Shown in pieces: positions 57,681 through 64,000 of a stretch of 64,000 nucleotides of DNA. Every line of letters starts with the position of its first letter. Position 1 is the stretch's first letter. The position numbers and the translations under genes are program-made. The stretch lies in assembly GCA_022570795.1 (NCBI GenBank), contig JAKUDP010000002.1, positions 1,240,001 through 1,304,000 on the forward strand, read 5' to 3'. A model generated the notes under the pieces. It made no database searches, had not been told where the DNA came from, and saw nothing but the letters and a program-made list of their open reading frames with translations. This DNA comes from Sphaerulina vaccinii. Taxonomy: Eukaryota; Ascomycota; Dothideomycetes; Mycosphaerellales; Mycosphaerellaceae.

Positions 57681-59059
57681 GTCGGTATAGCGCTAGCTTA
57701 TCTACTTTATATTAATAAAATAATAGAAGTATATTATAAATCTCTAGTAGTAGTCTCTCTTTTAACTAATTGTCTATAAAAGCTACTTTAGTCTCTAGAG
57801 CTCTTCTAATATCCTCCGAGGAAATAGTAGTTACTATAGCTAAATTTTTGCTAACCTCTACTTTATAGAGGTAGCTTTTTTTTACTTTTTTATCTACTTT
57901 TCTATACTAGAACTATCTTTTTTTAGGCTTAGTCTATATCTAATTATATACCTTCTATAGGTTTTCTAGAATAAGTAGGTAAGTTAGATTAGGTATAATA
58001 TATATATATACTATCTAACTAAACTCTATAATTTCTATCTAGAAACTAATAACTCTAGAAATATTCGAGTTTTTTATAACTATTAATATACCTTTTATAT
58101 AATAGCTCTTTTTACTTATTAGTATAAGACCGAGTCCTTTAATAAGGTCTCTATTAATTATAGTATAATACTAGTATTCTTTATTAATAAGAGTAGATAT
58201 ATAAATATTGTTTTAGAGTACTATATCTATAAATACTAGTATTCTATTTATTCTATTCTAGCTCTTTTACTAACCTTTTGCTAGTATCTATACTTCTCTC
58301 TACTTCTACCTATAAGTAGGAGTTACTCTTTTTCTAAATTAGAGTCGGTCTCTACTACTTTCTTATTATCTTCTAGTATAGGTAGTACTTGAACTATATT
58401 TATAGTAGTACTATTTAGTAGTATTAGAGGAAGGTATAGGTAGTTTCTAACCTAGTATCTATCTACTCTATAGTAGTAATAGAGGTTCTTTTCCTTATAT
58501 CTTTCTCTTTCTTTTTTATCTACCTAGCAAGCTCTATACTTCGAAGAAGGCTACTATTTTTTACTATTATAATTGCTTCTATAGCTTCTTTTATAGTTTC
58601 TACCTATCTATAGTAGGTTTATAATTATATTACTATCTACGTCTATACGAATATTAGTTAAGCGACCTCCTATAGTATATTATAAAGTAACTATTATACC
58701 TACCTCTAGCTACTATTAGTAGCCTAAGGTAGTAACTCCTACCTACTTTCTTTATACTATTTATAGTAATACTTTTCGTTCCTTATAAATAATTAATAAT
58801 TTAATATAGTTATAACTACTTCTATATACGACCTATATTATAATTATTTATCTTTTTAATTACCTACTAGTAACTATTATATATTACTACTATAGTTCGT
58901 TCGCTATAACTACTATAAATAGTAACTATTTTTTCAGTTCTACAAACCTATACTATAAAGATATATTAGCGTATAACAAGACCTAGAAGATATATTAAGT
59001 ATATAATAAGACTAATCTATTCTACTAAGTATAAGAAATATATAAATTTCGATATATTA

Positions 59060-59290
59060 TATAATATAATAAGATTCTAGTAGGCGATTCTCTTTAGAGA
59101 TTAAGGCTTAATATAATATAACTACTCTAGTAGAGCATTCCTTATAGACTAAGGCACGATAGTATAGTAGCCCGAGATAGATATCCTTTAGAAATTAAAA
59201 TATAAAAGTATATTCTAATATTTAGAAAAGTAAGGAATAATAGGTATAATATAACTATTCTAGTAGAATACCCTTAGAAAGCACTTAAGG
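59060..59290. repeat. Tandem units of about 46-48 bp inside the RIP block
   Basis: A unit resembling tataatataactactctag, then tagagcattcc, ending taaggc, recurs at about 59,060, 59,109 and 59,243, with a more decayed copy between. It lies between the minus-strand gypsy and the third element, perhaps in an LTR or leader. Confidence 0.5.
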
Positions 59291-59398
59291 CTAGTAAGTA
59301 ATACTATATTAATTAGCGAGAAGCTAGTTAAGAAAGGAACTTCTTATAATAATAGTAGAGCTATATTCTTAATATAATAGGAAGAAGTTAATTTCTAG

Positions 59399-59493
59399 GT
59401 TATATAATATTTAAATAGAATCGAACTCTTATTATATATATATCTTAAATAGCTAGATATTAGAACTAGCTTAGTAAGCCTATAATATATAAC
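59399..59493 (-). other. Degenerate tRNA-like sequence
   Basis: On the reverse strand a 95-nt segment has perfectly paired ends (GTTATAT at the 5' end, ATATAAC at the 3' end), an internal stem GCTAG..CTAGC and a T-arm-like AGAGTTCGATTCT box. AT richness suggests RIP of a tRNA gene or tRNA-derived SINE. It is not expected to be functional. Confidence 0.3.
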
Positions 59494-59579
59494 TCTTATA
59501 TAAATACTAATAATAGTAATAAAATATATTATATTATATATATAGATAATAGTATAAACTATATTATATATATAGAAAT

Positions 59580-62500
59580 AGATACTACTAGCTTAATAGA
59601 ATCTACTAACGCGTCTAGCGCGAAGGTAGCTACTCTCTCCTCTATTAGTTATACTTAATAAATAGACCTAAAAGATACTTTTCTTAATACTAAGATCGAG
59701 CCTACTTATTAAGTAGCTACTAATATACTAAAAGAGATGCCTATTACTTTTATTCGAGAACTATATAGTATATTCTAGGCTCCGAAGCCCTTTCTCTAAC
59801 TATATAATACTAATAATAGAGCTGCTAGCTAAGCGACCTCTACTAAAGGCCGACAAGCCTATAATTAAGCTAAATCTATATAAGAGATTTTATTCTAAGA
59901 GTAATATATAGAAGAAAGAAACTTAGAACACTCTCTAAGCTAAGTCTAAAATAGATACTACTAATAATATAGCTTTTAATATTAATAATTATTTAGTTTT
60001 TCTAAAGCTAGAAGTTATAGCTACTAGTAGAAGTATATTCGATCGACCTATAGTAGTAATAATATTAGCTATAGGAAAGGAACTACGTAGTTTCTTTAAT
60101 CTATATCTAGTCGATATTATTAAGAAAACGGCTCTATACTAGAAATTACTAGTAAAGCAAAATACTAGTATTAATAGTTAAGTTAGCGAACCTATCGAGA
60201 TCGATAGTATAAATAATAAGATAGATAACGAATCTATATCTAGCCTCTATAAAGCTATAGAGAAGATAAACCTATTTACAAAACTCGGCTATAAGCTATC
60301 TATAGTAGATACCTTATTTCTTAATAACTTAGAGGATTTGAGTAGCTAGGTTTATAGAAAAGATAGTCGAGTCTATAGGTTATATTAAGAAATAGATAAA
60401 GATAGAGCTATAGGTACCTACTATAAAAAGGTACCTTAAGATAAATCTCGTAATAAGTTAGCTAATATAACAATCTAGCTATATAGTAGACGTCTATAAT
60501 AAGACTATAGCATAGATAAGTCTAACTAGCAGACTACTAAATTCGATACTTAAAATACTTTTAAGCCGATAGAATACGAGTCTAGTATTCTATAAACTAT
60601 TTTATACTCGTATTTAGTAGCTCTAGTACCGGACTCTCTATATACCCCTCGCCTACGCGATTGTTAATACTTACTCTTAGTAAGCTTTTATCCCTATAAG
60701 AAAGTACTACTACTACTAGTAAACTAATACCTAATAAAAAAGAGAGCTTGTTAGAACTATAGCAACTACTACTAGAGATACCTATATAATAAGGACGAGT
60801 AGAAGTCTTTATAGCTCCTAGCCCTAGTAGAAGTACTACTAGCGAGGAGAGTTCGATCTAGGACCTCTAGAAGAACCCTATCTGCCCTCTAATAAGAGGC
60901 TTAATCTTAGAGAGATTAAATCGATTTCTAGAGTATATAGCAACTAGAGTCTTAAGATAACCTATATACTATATCTTTTATAATCGGTCTACTAACTCGC
61001 TAGGTATCGCGCTAGAAGTAGAAGAAGCTATAATATTAGGCAACTAATAGCAACTTTTAGAAAAATAGCTAGGTATTTCTAGTTTTTAAAAATTATTAAA
61101 TTATTCTAATCTAGAAGCATCTATAGTAAGGAGTAGTAGATATATTATAATTTATACTATATAATAGAGAAGAATAATTATACTAATATAGTAGAAAGCA
61201 TTTATAGGTATCTAACTCTAGAAACTTAATCGACAAAGTTAAGAAGTTTCTATATAAGTAGCTAGATACTATCTATAGAGTAGATTTAGTATATAATTAC
61301 CTAAAGTATAACTTCGGAGCTCTTCGAGACAAGATAGTCGATATTAAAGATACCCTCTATAAGGCCTACAATAAGGTCAAGATAGTAGAGGATAGTTATA
61401 AGGCTACGAATAAGCTTATATAGAAGTAATAGGCTGCGAATATTAAGTTATATACTAATACTATAGTATCTATCGACAAGTATAAGAAGAATCGCAATAT
61501 AGCTATAAATATAGTTTAGAGATTAAGAAGTAAGCGCAATAAGGTAATAATAGAATATAACTACTAGAAAGAGAAGTAATACTTATATAAGGATAAAGGT
61601 AATAAGCTTCTTAAGGAAGGCAAGCAAGTAGTAAAGATTATTAAAGACAATAAGGCCTATATAGCTTAGTAGTCCGATCTAATCGAAACCTTATATAAGA
61701 AGGTCGCCGACTTAGAATAGTATAATAAGGACTTTAGATATAAAGTTAAAATACTCGAAGAATACTTCGATAAGTACCCTCGAGCTAATATAGTAACTAC
61801 TCTAAATAATAAGTAGACTCTAATTATTTGCAACTTTATATAGAGAGCTAAGGCCTTATATAAAAATATAGAACAATTAGTATATAGCTTTATATAGAGT
61901 ATATATAGTATAAGACGCTTTTGCTCCGAGCTTACTAAAATATTAGAAAGCTAATAATAGTAATTATAGTTACTAGTAGAATAACGCCGAGAGCAATACT
62001 ACTATAGTATCTCGCCTAAGGTTACTCTATATTATTAACTAAGTAAGAGATTAATATTTAGTAATAATAACTTTACTATATTCTAGCCTACTAGCTATTA
62101 ATATACTAATATACCTCTACTACCTCTATATAGGAATAATAGAGCTAAGTCTCGTATACTACTACTATCTTATATAGAAAGTAGAGATAAGTCTATTATA
62201 GGCGAGTCTATAATTAAGGGCTACTATATATATACTCTAAGAGTGCCGGGTAAATTTCTATATACTACGTTACTAATACTATTAATACTATATCGATAAT
62301 AGATAACCGAGATAGAGCGAGACTATTATTCTACTAAGATTAGAGTATATAAGCTAAAGGAGTAGTATAGTAATCTATCGAAAGATAAAATTAAGTTCGC
62401 CGAGTAGTATAGAAAGATAAAGGTATACTTCTAGAAGGAGTTATACTATTATAACTCCGAATCGTATATACTTAAGGCTATAGTAAGTAATACAACTAGA

Positions 62501-64000
62501 CTAGTATTCTAGAATATTAAGTTTTAAGTACCTATAATAGAGTCCTAGTAGAACTACTTTAAGGAACTTATAAGCTACTATAGTAATAAGACCTTTAAGA
62601 AAGAGTTAGGTTGCTAGCGCTTTCTAATAATATAAATAACTCTAGGCTAATCTATTTAAGAGTTTTAGTCTCTATTCTAAGTAGACGTATACTAGATAAA
62701 GCTAGAACTAGAGATATAGATTATATACCTTTATAATATACTTATTAATACTAAGTAGTAGCGAATTATATAGCTTCTAGACTTTATTAACCTAGGAGAG
62801 ATAATTAAGTTTATAAAGAAGTAGAAGGTTTAGAAGTAATTAAAGAATATCTTTAGCCTAGCAAAAGCTACGAATATAATATCTAGTAATATATACCTAT
62901 ACTATAATTAGTCGAATATAGCACTATCGATATTGTTAGTAACTATACTAAATCGTATAGGTATTAGTTATACGAATAGTAAGAGCTATACCTTTATTAA
63001 TAAGCTAAATAAAAAACTCTACTATAACTACGATTAGGTAGCAATTAGTCGAACTTTCAAGCTACTTATATAAGCTAACCTAGACTCGCTTAGAAATAGC
63101 TCCTACTATATATACTATAGGATAGAGTATATATATATAAGTAATAATTACCTACTATTTAAGTATAAAATCGATAAGAGAGTTCGATAGAACAAGGTTA
63201 ATATCGAATCTATAGCTAAGAAAGAAAAAGAAACAGATCTAATAGACGAATATAGTTAGCTTATAATTAATTAAATCGAAGAACTTAAAGACTTCGAGTT
63301 TTTAGAGAAGGAAAACAAGTAGTTCTAGATCGTATAGATATAGACCTAGGATAGACGAATAAAGCCGTCGAAGGAATTATAAGTATATATAGTAAAAAGG
63401 ACCCTAAGCCTAAACTGCCTCTATTACTATAGTAGCTAGTTATTAAACTCAACTTAGCTAAATATTCTAATTCTATCGATATTAAGCTATATATAGTATT
63501 CGATAGTATCTTAAACAATTATAGAGTCAAAGTCTACCTAGATAGTAGAATAATAGTAGTCTATATTAATACTTAGTTTGCTAGTAAGAATTTTAAGACC
63601 TATAAGCTAAAGAAGCTATTAGTAGTTACCTATACTAATAGTAGTAGAGGTATACCTATCGAATAATAGTATAATCTAATACTAGATCTAGAAGAATATA
63701 AAAAATGTCTACTAGCTCTAGTTACTAATCTAGAATACGATATTATTATTAGTTTATTATAGTTAGAGAAATATAACTCTAATATTAATTAGATAGAACG
63801 CTTTATCGACTTCGACTTAATATATTATATAATATACTACTCTACTAAACGTATAGGTACTAGCGTAATAGCTATACTAGCTCTAGTTCGAATCTCGTAT
63901 AGACTAATTAACTCTAATAGATTAGAAGCTAGTCTAATCTAAGCCTTATTAGTATCGATTATAGAGGTATAGAAGTATATAGCTCTAGGTAATAAAGAAT
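59580..64000 (+). mobile_element. Third Ty3/gypsy relic, gag to protease, runs off right edge
   Basis: A stop-ridden plus-strand reading shows an N-terminal region (59.6-61.0 kb) and a Lys/Glu-rich coiled-coil Gag-like segment at 61.3-61.9 kb (KVADLE, KVKILEEYF). Near 63.7 kb there is a protease-linker block (LEYDIIISLL, then LEKYNSNIN) that corresponds to the gypsy DVILGxxWLxxHNPxIDW motif. Reverse transcriptase would lie beyond the window. Boundaries are not defined. Confidence 0.65.

Larger units (their letters stand above)
53946..58700 (-). mobile_element. Second Ty3/gypsy retrotransposon relic, opposite orientation
   Basis: Reading the minus strand from high to low coordinates gives RT, RNase H and integrase in gypsy order. 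The RT is near 57.1-57.7 kb, the RNase H C-terminus (DYKNLEYFIIKRQLLER, then VLDTLSR) is near 56.4-56.5 kb, and integrase is at about 54.9-55.7 kb. All are full of RIP-type stops. Gag is expected at about 57.9-58.7 kb. I could not define its LTRs. Its downstream side appears to continue left of the complete element. Confidence 0.75.
44640..64000. other. AT-rich, RIP-like heterochromatic repeat block
   Basis: By eye, base use changes abruptly at about 44,640: TpA is very frequent, CpA and TpG become rare, while CpG persists (many CGCG and TCGA). Stops occur every few codons in all frames. This is the signature of repeat-induced point mutation, a fungal genome defence that turns C to T mainly at CpA in duplicated DNA. 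The block holds nested Ty3/gypsy relics annotated below and continues past the right edge. Confidence 0.9.

Noticed and set aside
45841..58900. LTR pair for the minus-strand gypsy (about 46.0 kb versus 58.7 kb)
   Set aside because: Only short AT-rich words match; similarity is not above background by eye, so no LTR was called.
63285..63518. 77-codon reverse frame in the RIP block
   Set aside because: A chance open stretch in AT-rich DNA; the opposite strand carries the gypsy gag-protease relic.

Overview
The window looks like a filamentous ascomycete chromosome segment. The evidence is short spliceosomal introns (about 46-137 nt) with GT..AG ends and CTAAC/CTGAC-like branch sites, fungal gene families, and a sharp switch from gene-bearing DNA to a very AT-rich, repeat-induced-point-mutation (RIP)-like block. 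A Dothideomycete relative is my best guess, but that rests on general impression and not on any search.

Positions 1 to about 44,640 are ordinary gene-bearing DNA. In order: a partial minus-strand gene; MRH4 (mitochondrial DEAD-box helicase); a small secreted Ser/Thr-rich protein; a small two-exon protein; an all-cysteine RING protein; a Cbp3/UQCC1-type cytochrome bc1 assembly chaperone; a tract of degenerate ~220-bp tandem repeats; an unknown two-exon gene; YME1 (i-AAA protease); the large NUP98-NUP96 (NUP145) nucleoporin gene; an unknown minus-strand gene with an in-frame TAG that an intron can remove; a gene-poor stretch (24-27.8 kb); a three-exon unknown gene; a mitochondrial DUF1992 (DNAJC28-like) protein; an unknown Cys-tailed protein; an arylamine N-acetyltransferase; a GPI-anchored double-fasciclin protein; a four-cysteine small secreted protein; and a five-exon LtrA-like membrane protein interrupted by a nonsense codon.

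From about 44,640 to the end the DNA is extremely AT/TpA-rich and depleted of CpA/TpG, with essentially no long reading frames. It holds decayed Ty3/gypsy-type retrotransposons. One complete element (46,542-53,940) has 183-bp LTRs, a perfect 5-bp target duplication and a polypurine tract. It sits inside older repeat DNA. A second gypsy element lies in the opposite orientation (about 53.9-58.7 kb), and a third, gag-to-protease, runs off the right edge. Every difference between the two LTRs of the complete element is a transition, and both readable reverse transcriptases carry the same Asp-to-Asn change in the YxDD box, as RIP would produce.

Four nuclear-encoded mitochondrial proteins (MRH4, Cbp3, YME1, DUF1992) occur in the first 31 kb, but they are separately transcribed and I see no operon-like logic. 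I found no CRISPR array, no rRNA, no intact tRNA and no convincing novel multi-gene system. The most notable items are the LtrA nonsense allele beside the RIP block, the nested RIPped retrotransposon, the variant autoproteolysis site of the nucleoporin, and several unexplained repeats.
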